Assembly: GCA_933228675.1 (NCBI GenBank)
Contig: OW121744.1
Span: 58,547,775-58,611,774, forward strand
DNA: 64,000 nt
Source of the DNA: Stomorhina lunata
Lineage: Eukaryota > Arthropoda > Insecta > Diptera > Rhiniidae
Direction: 5' to 3'
The notes below the pieces were generated by a model. The model was not told the origin of the DNA. It worked only from the letters and a program-made list of their open reading frames with translations, and searched no databases. A program made the position numbers and the translations under genes. Position 1 is the stretch's first letter; every line of letters starts with the position of its first letter. This document shows positions 10,991 through 22,091 of the stretch, piece by piece.

Positions 10991-11886
10991 AGTGGAGGAA
11001 TTGAAATTTTCATTTAAATTATTTTCAAGACTACATCTTCGTATTAATGTTGGCACATTGTGTGATTAGCTTTTTGATCCAAACTTTTATAGCTTCCTCT
11101 ATCGAAAGAAAATTGGACGTTTGCTGTTCTAATCTGTTTGGTCCACCTCCAGTCCCAGAAATGCTGCTACGGCTCCTATGACATTTGCTTTTACGTTATT
11201 TTTGTGAAAGCCCAAACCTAAAATTAAATTACTTTTTTCCAGCCCTTGACATCACGATCAGGCGGTCCAAGTGTATTGAAATCACTGCAACTTTTTCCAC
11301 ATATGACTTAATTTGTTTTTGGCATCAAGGACATTTACAGCCTGTTTTTAAAATTACAATTTTTTCAAATTGTACGACAACTTACGAAAAAATTTAATTT
11401 TTGGTTTTTGAAATTTGTTTTTGAGTGAAACGAGAAAAAGCTTTTAAAATTTTGGTTCGTAAATGAAATGTATAGATGAAAGTAAATGTCAAATCAGGCA
11501 ATTGAAAAATTCTAATCGCCTGGGAAACAAAAAATAAACAGTTATTTATTTTTTTTTTGTTTAGGACCTGAACACAATACAATGCATTATGTTGAAACTA
11601 GGAAAAGGTTGTGGGAGGGGGAATAGGTAGTGTTTGTGGACATTTGATTTAAACTTCCCTATAATGCAACTGATTGGAAAAACTTCTGCGGCAAGCAAAT
11701 TCTACATACGAACTGTACGGCTAGCGTATCGTCTATCTATAGAGTATCGTCTGTCTACTGGTCAATCGACTACGAAAAGATGAGATCTAACAGATAGACG
11801 TGTATTGCGTATGAAAGTTCATGTATCGAGAACGAGTTTCCTGATTTTGTTACAGCACATTCCAAAGTAGTAACAATACAACCGGT
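10991..11886. other. Non-coding interior of the hAT-like element
   Basis: AT-rich sequence with no frame or repeat that I recognise. Near 11715-11760 there is a short imperfect repeat of CGTATCGTCTATCTA type. Confidence 0.4.
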
Positions 11887-12250
11887 ACGCAATACATGTT
11901 TCGGAATAGGGTCTATATAAGAGTGCAAGAAAGGGCGAAAGTGCTCATTGATGACAGCATGGTATCCAACTCTATTGAACCACTGAAGTGTCACACTTTT
12001 TTATCGTTTTCACTTTGGAATGTGCCCTCACGAAATAAGGGAACTCGTTCCCAAACTCAAATCTTCTTACGCAATACATGTCTCAGAATAGGGTCTTTGT
12101 AAGATCTACTCTACCGAGTGTAGGAAAGGGTGAACGTGCTCGTCGGTATGCAACTCTATTGAGCCACTGGAGTGTCACAATGTTCTATGGTTTCTTGTTC
12201 TTTGGAATCCGGTCTGTCGAAACCAGGGAACTTGTTCCTAAAACCCGAAC
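11887..12250 (+). repeat. Imperfect 182-bp direct dimer with TATA-like motif
   Basis: Two diverged copies start ACGCAATACATG at 11887 and 12069. Each contains GGAATAGGGTCT, AGAAAGGGCGAA (or GGAAAGGGTGAA), CAACTCTATTGA(A/G)CCACTG and GTGTCAC, then GGGAACT(C/T)GTTCC. The first copy has CTATATAAGAG (11914-11924), a good TATA box. The second has CTTTGTAAG there instead. It could be a promoter-bearing fragment such as a former LTR or pol III unit. I do not recognise the family. Confidence 0.55.
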
Positions 12251-12825
12251 TTTTCTCTCATCATTTTACAAAAGTCTTAAGTTTTACAGGAAAAGCTTTC
12301 ATAAAAGTAACAAAATATTTCATGGCAATACTATAATTTGATATTTCATTACGAAGCTTTTACTTCCAAACGAAAACAGAAAATGAACTCAATTTAGAGC
12401 TTAATCGTTAGGCTAGTATTCGATTGCCTTCTAACGTATGACAGTTTTGTGAACAGGCTGTTAAATGTCCCTTTGCCATATATTCCACCATTTCCTCATA
12501 TTGTTTTTTGTTTGTGTAAATATATTTTTTCGGAATATTCCTTAAAAATGTTAACAATACAAATCTATTATTTGAATCACTTTATAAAAATGGATTTTTA
12601 TTTAAAAAAGTATAATTTCTATAAATACTTACATTTTTCTCAACTGTCACTACCTAAATAGCTTTCGAACAATTTCCTATCATTTCCTATCGTAATACAC
12701 AGTTGCATTTACGAAAGGGAAATTTATTTGTCGAAAGCGAAAAAACTTGTCCGCACTTTCGAAACAAAACATACGAAGATCGTATTAGACAGTACCATTT
12801 GTACGAACTCGAAAATTTTCCGTTT
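12251..12825. other. Right interior of the hAT-like element
   Basis: AT-rich, non-coding, passing into the TTCGAAA-rich subterminal zone of the right end near 12710-12845. Nothing else is visible. Confidence 0.4.
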
Positions 12826-12860
12826 CGAATCGAGTTACGCGGTAACCCCCCAGGCCATAT

Positions 12861-12880
12861 AAGTAAGTAAGTAACGAAAA
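12861..12880 (+). repeat. L-repeat copy 3, detached terminus
   Basis: The sequence AAGTAAGTAAGTAAC directly follows the second AGGCCATAT. It is the microsatellite-like end of the L/LB 3' tail, displaced by the 4-kb insertion. Confidence 0.7.
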
Positions 12881-13084
12881 AAAAGGAGAACACAGTTCTA
12901 CTTTTCCGCGTGGCCAATTCCTTCAGTGTTACCAGATTTAATTATATATTCTGCTCAGATATTTTTTATATGAAACCTTTTGTAAGCGGCCGTCCGTGAT
13001 CGCATACCGTGTACATTGGCCCCCCACCTGTACTTTCGACGTATACGCAGAATACCAACTGACTTATGCTTGAACTACCGTCTT

Positions 13085-14240
13085 CTACTTAAATGACCCA
13101 TACTTAGGCATAGAATTATAAAGGCCTTTAAAATTCTTTATGCTTCAATCTTGTGACATATACTCTAATTTCGTAAGCCAAACTTACAAATATTTTTTAT
13201 ACATGGTCTTTCAATCGAAGTTTTGGACGTTCTCTTCTACGAGTTCTCTTGGTATCATTTTCGAACACTTTCCTTGCTGGAGTTTTTTCATACATCCGCA
13301 CAACATGTCCTAGCCAACACAGCCGCTGCTGTTTAATGCGTTTTTCTGTGTCGATATCAGTGTAAAGCTCATACAACCCACAACTCATTCAATGTCGATA
13401 TTCATTGTTAATGCGAACAGGTCCATGAATTAATTGTATATAGAATCTTTCACACAAAAACTCCAAAAATAGCTTCAACTGCTTTCACAAGTACCCATGA
13501 TTCACGGCTAATATAATAACACGGGTAATATGTATATGTAATTATTTTATGGAGCGAAGTTTTAGTTTTTACAGAGAGGGCTTTGTTCCTTAGCAGGCAG
13601 ATAGGCCAAAATGGCATCTGTTGGTAAGTGTGATTCTTTGTTTGATTTCGAAACTTATGTCGTTATTTGTATTCACAAAACAAATTCTTTTGCAACCTCG
13701 AAGCTATAGTTGTCGACGATCACATGTGGTCCAAATCTAGTGGAATGTCTACTTGTGAACCAATTTTTCATTAATTCCTTTTAGATACTTGGAAATGCGG
13801 TGACTCTGTTTAAAATTGCATTAACTGCAGCATCTGAAAGGAATTTCGAAAAATTAGGTTTCATCAGGCTTGAGTTCATTTAATTTTCAAATTAATAATT
13901 TTTAAAATTGGAAAGTAAATTATGGAGAAAAACTGAAAAAATTATTTTTGAACGCGGCTAGTGGATTGCAATTTCTGTCCCGTCACAGGATGTCATCAGC
14001 ACTTAGCGCCCTCGACCACAGTCGAGTTATCAAATTGCAGAGATAATCATCAATTTAACTCATTGAGTTTGAACATCACTACGTTTAATTGATTTTGTAT
14101 TCTCCTATTACTTATTTCTCTAACAAAATGTTGACGAAATCGCATGATAAACTATCGCCACGTCTGAATCCTCGCTTTGTTATGATGTATTCCGACAGGT
14201 TCTTACCTATTTTAACAGATGAGGTTATATTAGTTTATTT
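13085..14240 (-). pseudogene. LINE remnant, RT block to C-terminus (family LB)
   Basis: The minus strand reads in order: KRGFRRGDSLSCDFVNIL (14145-14200), equivalent to the RT GFRQGD-LS block; a gap without YADD; VDNYSFEVAKEFV...NTNNDISFEIKQR (13640-13740); and a C-terminal part, 13388-13197, with ELYTDIDTEKRIKQQRLCWL, GHVVRM, and RRRERPKLRLKDHV. The tail ends with GTCATTTAAGTAG. Stops and frameshifts break it. This locus links the WLGHVVRM domain to the RRERPKLR motif that tails the L-repeats. The copy is 5'-truncated and dead. Confidence 0.75.
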
Positions 14241-14714
14241 TTAATTTTTTGGTAAGATTTACTCACTTCATCGCGACTGTTATACATCTATATTTTCTTA
14301 AACAGACGTCTCTCTATTTTTTCTTTTTTTTTTGAAATAGGCTTTTCTCTTTCATTCTTTTCTCCCGATACTTTTTAAAGTTCCGAGAATAACTGTTGAC
14401 TATAGAGTTGCCGAGTATGCTGCATTTTTCCTAGCGTTACGACACTTCTTGCCATATCAAAAGTTTTTGGGAAGTGGAATTTGAAATCCTGGTACATATT
14501 TTGTCATTGCATACAAATATAGTTGGAACCAAAAATGTTTTAAAAAGGGTTTTAAAAAAAATTTGTTTTTTTTTGAGCAATTGGATTAGTAAAAAGTTCG
14601 GATGTTTCAAATTTTGGTCCTTAAGTCATGGTCCATTTTAGGGATGCATGGTATGGGATCATGGTCAACATTAGGGATGCATTTTTATTATTGTTTGCTT
14701 TTTCGTAGTAGTAC
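14241..14714. other. Non-coding spacer
   Basis: T-rich, AT-rich sequence with TTTTTTTTT runs near 14320 and 14560. I see nothing recognisable. Confidence 0.4.
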
Positions 14715-14900
14715 ATTTTTATAGGAGTGAGATACTAACCCGACTCCCTAATTCATATGTTGATCGTTCTAATGGAAGAACACGCTGCGCATGTTCGCAC
14801 ACTTAAAGGTGATACTACGTGGAGTTCAGCATCCACAGTTTAGATAAACATAGCCAAAGATAAGACCAACCGTAACCGTCATTTAGTATCGCATTTAACT
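14715..14900 (-). repeat. L-repeat copy 4 (partial body)
   Basis: A diverged minus-orientation L body: TAGGAGTGAGATACTAACCC, then GGTGATACTACGTGGAG and CCACAGTTTAGAT. Neither the 5' start nor the LINE-like tail is clear. Confidence 0.55.
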
Positions 14901-15059
14901 TCTAATAAAATCCTAAGGTCTGAATAGCGACGTCGGAATGACACCTTCACTCGGAGATCCATTGCATTGCAAGAAAGGCAATATGAAAGCTAGAAAAAAA
15001 AAACAAGTACAGAAAAGCAAAAATTGTGGGCTATAAATATCACAACATCAATGAGTTTA
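14901..15059. other. Short non-coding spacer
   Basis: No feature is visible. Confidence 0.4.
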
Positions 15060-15785
15060 CACCGCGTGGAATCTGCTATCTAGAATACCAAGCATCTGAT
15101 GCTGGGTCCTAGAACATTGGCATATCTGATAATACCTATTCAACACAATAACCGGCATACAAACCTGTGTATCTTCTTAAGTTGTTCCTACTAAGACCTA
15201 ATCAAAGTCTTGGTTCTGTTTATGCCTAATTTCGGTCATAGTGACCTAAATATTGTACATGCTGCCATACTATGCCACTAATTCCTCACTGATTCCATCC
15301 TTCCGGCTTCGTCGACACTTTCGTTGCCTTGGATATCGCAATAACTGGGAACCTTATACTTCACCAATAAGTCTATTAGAGTTTATCTACATTACCTAAT
15401 TAGTTTGGATGTGATAGTTTGTCTTTGCATGACTTTAAGAGCAGTCTGATTGTCGATATACATAGTCATCTCACAGTTTTCTCTCATCGACAAGCTTATG
15501 CGATCTCCCGATGTTTTATTCAAGCAGATAAACATCAGAGTCTATGCCGATATCCATCTTTGAACCATCTGTGAAGATTGCCCAGAAAGAGCGATGTGCG
15601 ATTCATCCTCTTGCTCCTGTCAGCAATAACGACTTCTGGCACTAAACTTAACAACAATTCCCTTACTAAGTAGTCCGTCAGAGATGGTCCTGACTCAAAG
15701 CCCTAAAGAGTTGTTGAGTTCATACTATCTTCAATCTTAGCAGACTAGTTGCCACTCTGTTTATAAAGACTCATTGAAAGGAACC
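15060..15785 (-). pseudogene. LINE remnant, RNase H domain (family LC)
   Basis: The minus strand shows AIFTDGSKMDIG (about 15545-15580), then MYIDNQTALKVMQ (about 15430-15470) and YKVPSYCDIQGNESVDEAG (about 15310-15370). These match the RNase H motifs TDGS, D(S/N)QxAxxxL and PGHxxIxGNExADE. The left part of the frame is interrupted. The piece aligns by eye with 1-690. It abuts the SINE that starts at 15786. Confidence 0.7.
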
Positions 15786-15997
15786 TACATTTTAATTCCG
15801 ACTCCGAACGGCAGATGCATTAGTTAGAGAAGCTTTACATAGCCTAATACTCAATAACCCGTGGCTAGCTGAGTTATGAGGTGAAACCGCAACTTTTTTT
15901 TAATTTATTTTTTTTTCATGTGGGTCTGGCCGGGGATCGAACTTGGAAACACTGGTATGCTAGGCGGATGACTATCCTGCTATAGCACTGCGGTTCA
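15786..15997 (-). mobile_element. tRNA-derived SINE, copy 2
   Basis: This is the complement of the 5368 copy. A-box-like complement ACTATCCTGCTATA (15971-15984), B-box-like complement GGGATCGAACTT (15933-15944), an A/T-rich tract, then the body with AGCCTAATACTCAATA and CCGAACGGCAGATGCAT. The A and B boxes are closer to consensus than in copy 1. Confidence 0.7.
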
Positions 15998-16510
15998 CGA
16001 TAAAGATAAAAGGGGAATAAAAACAACATAATGTTAAGGGATGACTGTAAAGTACTAGCACAATCCACAATCCTTGTCCCAAAGATTGAGTTTGTCAGTG
16101 AAAAACTACTGGTGTGGCTATACTTGTAGCCTTTCGTAAGCATTGATACTACGTTATCCTAGACTCCCAGTGGAGCCTAGGATAAGGCCTCAAATCAACA
16201 AGACTAACCTTGTAAAATAACCGTTTTAAAAAATAATTTGAAATACCCACTAATACAATTATGTGGGATAAATAACATCAATCACATATCCCAACTTCTC
16301 TGAGTGTAACTCATCCGAAATATCTTCATGTGAACTATTTGAATTGCTCGCGCGGACATAACCTGACCAGAAAAGTTAGAAATATTGACCTATAACGCTA
16401 GCCTTTGACAGTGATAGCGTGGAGGAGATAAAGAAGAACCGATTGTCTCGAAATTTTCAATTTCATTCGTTTTTACACAAAACTTTTTTATGAAAGGTTT
16501 TAGTATAAAA
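15998..16510. other. Non-coding spacer
   Basis: Contains GACTCCCAGTGGAGCCTAGG near 16158, shared with 2595 and 54345. The rest is AT-rich and unrecognised. Confidence 0.45.
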
Positions 16511-16512
16511 TA

Positions 16513-17736
16513 TCGGGTGGTTAAGTTTCAAGGGCCGATATTGATTTTGAATAAAACACAAACTATTTAGGAAATTATTGTAATTTTATTTTATTATGAT
16601 ATATTGATTGGTATTACTCAATTATGTATGGAACAAAATATCGGCCAAAGGGGCGCCGCGACCACGGCGGCACACCTCCATCCTTAATGTGCCGAATTAT
16701 CTCATCCTTTAGCTCTTGAATTGTTGCTGGCTTATCGACGTACACCTTTTCTTTCAAATAACCCCAAAGAAAAAAGTCCAACGGTGTCAAATCACATGAT
16801 CTTGGCGGCCAATTGACAACGCCATTACGTTAGATAACACGGCCATTGAATTTGTTGCGCAAAAGAGCCATTGTTTCATTAGCTGTGTGGCAAGTGGCAC
16901 CGTCCTGCTGAAACCACATATCGTCCACATCCATATCTTCCAATTCGGGCCATAAAAAGTTCGTTATCATCTCACGATAGCGAACACCATTCACAGTAAC
17001 TGCCTGACCGGCCTCATTTTGGAAAAAATACGGCCCGATGATGCCGCCAGCCCATAAACCGCACCAAACAGTCACTCTTTGTGGGTGCATTGGTTTTTCG
17101 ACAATCACTCTTGGATTCTCATTCGCCCAAATGCGGCAATTCTGTTTATTGACGAATCCACTGAGGTGGAAATGTGCCTTATCACTGAAAATTGATCATT
17201 CCATTGATTTCTTGCCACCATTCCGCCCATTCACGACGTTTGGAATGGTCAAGAGACTTTAGTTCTTGAGCCAATTGCACCTTGTAAGCATGTAAATGCA
17301 AGTCTTTATGCATAATGTTCATCAACGACAAGCGTGAGAGGTGCAATTGTTGGGCACGACGACGAGTTGAGGTGGACGGCTCTTCAGCCACACTATCGCG
17401 AACAGCAGCAGTATTTTCTGCAGTACGAGCTATACGAGCATGCACTGGTGTTCTCACATCTTCTACAGACCCGGTTTGCTCGAATTTTTCCACGATTTTT
17501 GCGATTGTACGCAAATTGACCAAAAAAATCACGAAGTTCACGATATGCATTTTGATTTGAACGCCCATTTTCATAATAAGTCTGGGTAACTTTAACACGT
17601 TGTTGGATTATGTATCTCTCCATGGTTCAAATTGAGTAAGTCAGAAATAGAGAAATGTCAAATAAAATTCGGAAAAAAACTTGGCGTTTAGGTATGGTTC
17701 ACATTCAATATCGGCCCTTACAATTTAACCACCATT
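16513..17736 (-). mobile_element. Mariner-like element B, complete ends
   Basis: Element of 1224 bp flanked by TA (16511-16512 and 17737-17738). Inverted termini of about 35 bp share GGTGGTTAA and GGGCCGATATTGA. It encodes one transposase on the minus strand (see the next entry). Both ends and both target bases are intact, so it inserted whole and later decayed. Confidence 0.9.
16614..17623 (-). pseudogene. Mariner-like transposase B (three lesions)
   Basis: Tc1/mariner-superfamily transposase. The start MERYIIQQRVKVTQTYYENG at 17623 is the helix-turn-helix region often called DUF4817. It shifts frame within an A7/T7 run at 17522-17528, then continues NLRTIAKIVEKFEQTGSVED and RRRAQQLHLSRLS...KDLHLHAYKVQLAQELK. 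A second break near 17190 removes sequence before HFHLSGFVNKQNCRIWANEN. Next come VTVWCGLWAGGIIGPYF and WFQQDGATCHTA, then a stop replacing the residue before RNG (16827-16829). The D..D spacing from QDG to SCD is 36 by my count. The C-terminus ends PYIIE. Inactive. Confidence 0.85.
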
Positions 17737-17738
17737 TA

Positions 17739-18341
17739 TAGCAATAATTATCATAAGATTTATGAGAGTTTTTGTGATTTTGGATGTATTTAAGAGATTT
17801 TTTGGAGTAAAATTGCTGATGTCTATGATTGGAGTCTCTTAGAGAATTATGTCAAAGTTTTCCTTATCAGTCATAAAAATCCATACACATTTTGTATGGA
17901 ATTGGCCAAAAGAATTTCTTAGATCAAGAGTATCCGAGATAAGTACATAAGTATTTTAATTTCTTTATAATTTCTGGGCCGCCTTTTCTTCGAGCCAATT
18001 TTGCCCAGTTTCAATAGTCTTTGATTACAGGCTTTGCATGATAAATGAACCTGCATAATCGTGGTACCTAGTGGTGGATCGGTATATCTAAAGGTGGGTC
18101 TCTGATCAATATTTATATGTGTTACAAACATCAGCACAAATTAATATATCCCTTTCGCCTTTGGTGGTTTTGGATATATGTAAAAATATTTTAGGAAGTT
18201 TAACGATGATGGTACATATTAGCTTAGACATATGGATATGGGGTCCCTTATAGAAAAATTACAAGTAAATATTTAGCTATAAAACTTGAAACTAGTGATA
18301 TGAAACGTATTTAATAGTGTAGGCTTTTTTATATAGGTATA
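17739..18341. other. Non-coding spacer
   Basis: AT-rich sequence with short pieces like the foldback/(GTCY)n repeat families (TTTTTGTGATTTTGGATG). No frame or terminus is visible. Confidence 0.4.
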
Positions 18342-18343
18342 TA

Positions 18344-19675
18344 AAGGGTGTCCCAACTAGAACGCAATTTTGTAATTTTAAATAAAACACAGATATTTAA
18401 AAAAAAATCGTGTAACTTTATTATATCGTAAAGTAGACAGAATGAAGTTATGTATGGAACAAGATATCGTGGATTTGGCCGCCGCCGTTTTTCTGGCACA
18501 CACGTGTTTTTTTAATGAAATTTTCAATGACCTTTTTGCATTAATGCTGCGGTATTTCATTAATGCAGCGTCCAATTTCCTTTTTTAAGGCTTGAGTCGT
18601 CGTCGGCTTATTCGCGTAAGCCATCGACTTCAAAAAACCCCAAAGAAAAAATCTAAAGGTGTAAAATCGCACGATCTAGGCGCCCAATTCTGGTCTCCAA
18701 AACGTGAAATAACACGGCCGGGAAATGACTGATGTAGCAATTTAATTGTTTCTCTGGCTGTATGACATGTGGCGCCATCTTGTTGAAACCATATGTCCTC
18801 CACATTCATTTCTTCAATTATAGGCAAGAAAAAAGTGATTATCATTTCAAGATACCGAACACCATTGACTGTTTGCGCTTGACCCGCCTCAAGATACCGA
18901 ACACCATTGACTGTTTGCGCTTGACCCGCCTCAATTTCATAAAAAAAATTCTAATGATTTCTCCAGCGCAAAAACCACACCACAGAGTGACACGTTGAGG
19001 ATGCATTTGCTTTTCGTGAATCACTCGAGCATTTTCGTCATCCCAAATGCGACAGTTCTGCCTATTGACGAAGCATCAAGATGGAAATGGGCCTCGTCAC
19101 TGAAGATGATTTTATCGGTAAAATCAGCATTTTCATGTTGTCTCTCCAATACCCAATTAACGAACTCCCTTGGCTGTCCATGGTCATCTGGCTTCAGTTC
19201 CTGAGTCAATTAAACTTTGTATGCTTGAAGATGCAAATCTTTCGTCAAAATTCGTTGCATAGTGGATTTGGAGATACCAATTTGTTGAGCTCGGTGTCGA
19301 ATCGATGGAGTTTGAGCGACATCATCACGTACAGCTGCGACATTTTCGGCCGATCGACCTGATCGAAGGCGCGCTGTTGTCTTTACATCACTAACAGTTT
19401 CGGCAAATTTATCCATTAATCTCTTTACAGTTGACTCTTTTGCATTTAGCATTATTGTGACCCCAAATTGATTGCAATTTGCGAACTGTATTTGCAAAAT
19501 TTTCACCATTTTGGTAAAACAATTTCACAATGAGAATGCGTTGTTCATTCGTGTAGCGCTCTTTTTACTAACCTCGTACCTTCTACTAGCAAACAATAAC
19601 AATTGTTCAAATATGGAGCAATGACACTTCGAATCGCGCCAAATTTAAAAATTGCGTTTTAGTTGGGACACACTT
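18344..19675 (-). mobile_element. Mariner-like element A, copy 2, complete ends
   Basis: Element of 1332 bp flanked by TA (18342-18343, 19676-19677). The termini are AAGGGTGTCCCAACTAGAAC and, complemented from the right, AAGTGTGTCCCAACTAAAAC, giving inverted repeats of about 28 bp. It carries a perfect 42-bp internal tandem duplication, 18849-18890 and 18891-18932. This copy is the reference for the truncated copy at 740. Confidence 0.9.
18430..19565 (-). pseudogene. Mariner-like transposase A (frameshifted)
   Basis: The minus strand reads ERYTNEQRILIVKLFYQNG (near 19520-19560), then in other frames KRLMDKFAETVSDVKTTARL and RHRAQQIGISKSTMQRIL (19210-19509). The next frame gives REFVNWVLERQHENADF and SDEAHFHLD (19021-19209), followed by a shift before CRIW and VTLWCGFCAGEII. 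The frame at 18630-18845 carries NVEDIWFQQDGATCHTARET and WAPRSCDFTPLDFF. The three acidic catalytic motifs (SDE, QDG, SCD) are all recognisable, but at least three frameshifts separate them. The 42-bp duplication adds 14 codons around EAGQAQTVNGVRYL. Confidence 0.8.
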
Positions 19676-19677
19676 TA

Positions 19678-20837
19678 CTAACCTTTTATAGATATTCATT
19701 AGCCTGAGATATTTAGTGGCTTAGTTAAATGCCTCTGAGCTTAGAATCCATGACACATATCTAAAAAAATAGTACTGAAATCAAAGGCAATACAACATCA
19801 AATTTCATCACACTTTTTCATAAAAAACCCACCCCCACTCCTACCCCCTCACAAAGGGTTAATGAACAAAATAGCGATTAAATTATACACAAATCTTAAA
19901 ATGCATTTAATAACGAGAAAAAAGAGGTTTTTGACATGTTTTACGACTTCAGAAAAATCTAAAACAACAAAATAAAATACCAAAAGAGCAAAAAATTCAA
20001 AATAAATACGAATTTTTATTTGAATCCAAACAAAAATAAATGAACTTTACGCGGACTAACAAAGAATATCAATTGGGAGACTTAATTTTCATTTTTTTTT
20101 CATTCTTCTGATTAAAATATTTGGGACGGGTAAAGTGGAAAAAAATGTACCCAAATTGTACAAAAAAGCAATAAAAAAATATACAGGCGTCAATGGTGGT
20201 AATAAATAAATACATATCACAAAAAAAGTTTAAAACAATTTAAAACAAAAGCTAATTCACATCATAACTCAAACCGAAAATAACTAAGATTTTTTTCATT
20301 TTCAACAAACAACAAAAATAGTTACAAAAACCGAAAAAAAAACACAAAAAATTCACAAGATTATAAATTGTTTACAACATGCAAGTGTTGTTATTGTTGT
20401 TATGTTACAACTATTTATTTACTTGAAGGAAAAAATATAATATTTTGTACAATGCAAACCATTTTTGAGTTCCACTATCATACAGTGAGTAACACAAAAA
20501 CCAACAAAAACAATGACATTATTTCTTACAACATCAAAGACACTAGAGAAAATTCTATTAAAAGCACTTTAATATTTAGATTTTTTAAAAGCACTTTAAA
20601 GATTTCGACAAATTTTTTACAGCTGAATTCAATGGTGGTAACCACGGGTCGGCGCAAAGAGCACAGAACAAACAAGTAAGAGTGGTATATTCAGCTTTGC
20701 CGAATCTTGGATACCCTTCACCAATGGTGTTCCAAAAGTAAAGTACAAAATCGTAAGAATATATTGATAATTATATAGTTTCTGATTACTGACTTAGTTG
20801 AGCTTGATATGTATATCAATTTTCTTTTTGTTCATAT
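19678..20837. other. AT-rich non-coding stretch
   Basis: A-rich sequence with AAAAACC and ACAACAAAAA runs, typical of single-copy fly intron or UTR. Near 20694 is TATTCAGCTTTGCCGAAT followed by TACCCTTCACCA, the end of a common foldback-type repeat. No coding frame is seen. Confidence 0.45.
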
Positions 20838-20839
20838 TA

Positions 20840-22089
20840 AAGAGTGCTCTAAATAAAATTTGTAGTTGGATTTTCTTAAATAAAAATCAAACCTTTTAAT
20901 ATAAAAACTCTACAAAATACGCAAATATAATGACATATTATACAAAATCATTTAGCATTAAAATGTTTACTTAGTACTCGGGTTTTGCAAAATTATCGAC
21001 TTTTTTCGGAAACCCTCCCATTAAAGATTTTACAGTTGCTTCTGATACCTTTTTGGAGCATGTGTTCCACCTGCGCATAAAATCGGACATGTTCTTGGAA
21101 ATCTTTCCTGTGTTCTTCAATTCCTTTTTTACCAGAGCCCAATACCTTTCCACAGGCCGAAGTTCTGGACAGTTAAGTGGATTTGCCTCTCGTGGTACAA
21201 AAATTACATTATTCTTTGAGTACCACTCAAGTGCCTTTTTTCCATAATGGCATGATGCCAAATCGGGCCAAAAAAATGTAGTCACTCTGTGCTCTCTTAA
21301 AAAGGGTAACAACCGTTTTTGTAGGCACTCCTTTATATAAATTTCTGTGTTTATTGTGCCAGATGCCACAAATACTTTACTTCTTTTGCCACAACTGCAA
21401 ATAGCTTGCCACACGAGAAACATTGCCCCGTTTATCAGCAACATAAAAATCTTGACCAGGAAGTCGAGAAAAGTCTGCCAGTACGTATGTTTCATCATCC
21501 ATCACACAACAGGTGTATTTTTTTATAAAATCAGACTTCAATTTTTTCGCTCGTTTTTTTGCTTCTAAGTTCTTTATAGCATTGCGATCTGGAACCTTTT
21601 GGACTTTGTATGTCTTCAGTCCAGCATAAGCTTTGACTCTATGTGCAAAATTCGTAGAACATTTCACCGTACGAGCTGCTTTTCTTAAAGAAGTGTTAGG
21701 CGCTCTTCGAAAGAGTCGCTCGACTTCTTTTGCCTTACCAATATCTGTAGGACCTTTTTTCCTCCCTGATCCAGGTTTTCTTTCAATGCTCAGGTTTTCC
21801 TTATACCGTCTGATGGCATTAGAAACCGTTCGAGGGTCAACTTTCAAATTTTTAGCTATTTTTTTAAAAGTCCATGACGGATTTTTTTGAAAAGTTTTAA
21901 TTATATTTTCACGAACTTTTTTTTCGCAGTCCATTTTGATTGAAATAACTATTGAAAATTAATAATTTCTAAAATAATAGTATCTGACATATCTATAGAA
22001 ACTAACTTGATCAAAAAATAAATTATTTCTTGCACTATGGATAAATTTTGTCTAAAATAGTAAATGCATATTTTTTTTAGAACACTCTT
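20840..22089 (-). mobile_element. DD37E (ITmD37E-like) element, copy 1
   Basis: Element of 1250 bp between TA sites (20838-20839, 22090-22091). The inverted termini are AAGAGTGCTCTAAATAAAAT on the left and, complemented, AAGAGTGTTCTAAAAAAAAT on the right. It is nearly identical to the copy at 39725-41007 except for a 53-bp deletion at 20840-relative position 581 (junction 21420/21421) and small changes. The close similarity implies recent activity. Confidence 0.9.
20971..21934 (-). pseudogene. DD37E transposase, copy 1 (53-bp deletion)
   Basis: From ATG at 21934 the frame gives a paired-like helix-turn-helix (KIAKNLKVDPRTVSNAIRRY), a GRKKG hinge, a second HTH (NTSLRKAARTVKCSTNFAHR), and catalytic block MDDETYVLADF. 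The deletion at 21420/21421 then shifts frame. The second part (20971-21498) runs FLVWQAICSCGKRSKVF, TTFFWPDLASCHYGKKALEW and LNCPELRPVERYWALVKKEL to VDNFAKPEY. By my count 37 residues separate the D of WPDLASCH from the E of PVERYW, which defines DD37E. All three catalytic residues are present, but the protein is split. About 320 residues would be expected. Confidence 0.85.
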
Positions 22090-22091
22090 TA

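Larger units (their letters stand above)
8812..12851. mobile_element. hAT-like non-autonomous element, 4.0 kb
   Basis: The element is flanked by a direct duplication AGGCCATAT (8803-8811 and 12852-12860) within the tail of L copy 3. Inverted ends share TTACCGCGTAACTCGATTCG (8835-8854 and complement 12826-12845), and both subterminal zones are dense in TTCGAAA motifs. The left end carries about 17 extra bases outside the shared block. An 8-9 bp duplication fits hAT. No transposase frame is visible. The interior instead holds secondary elements (9023-10108, a foldback fragment near 10620, a 182-bp dimer at 11887) and filler, so the element depended on another copy for movement. Confidence 0.7.

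Noticed and set aside
11887..12250. Pair of LTRs
   Set aside because: The direct copies are adjacent (period 182) with no internal region, no TG...CA ends and no primer-binding site.
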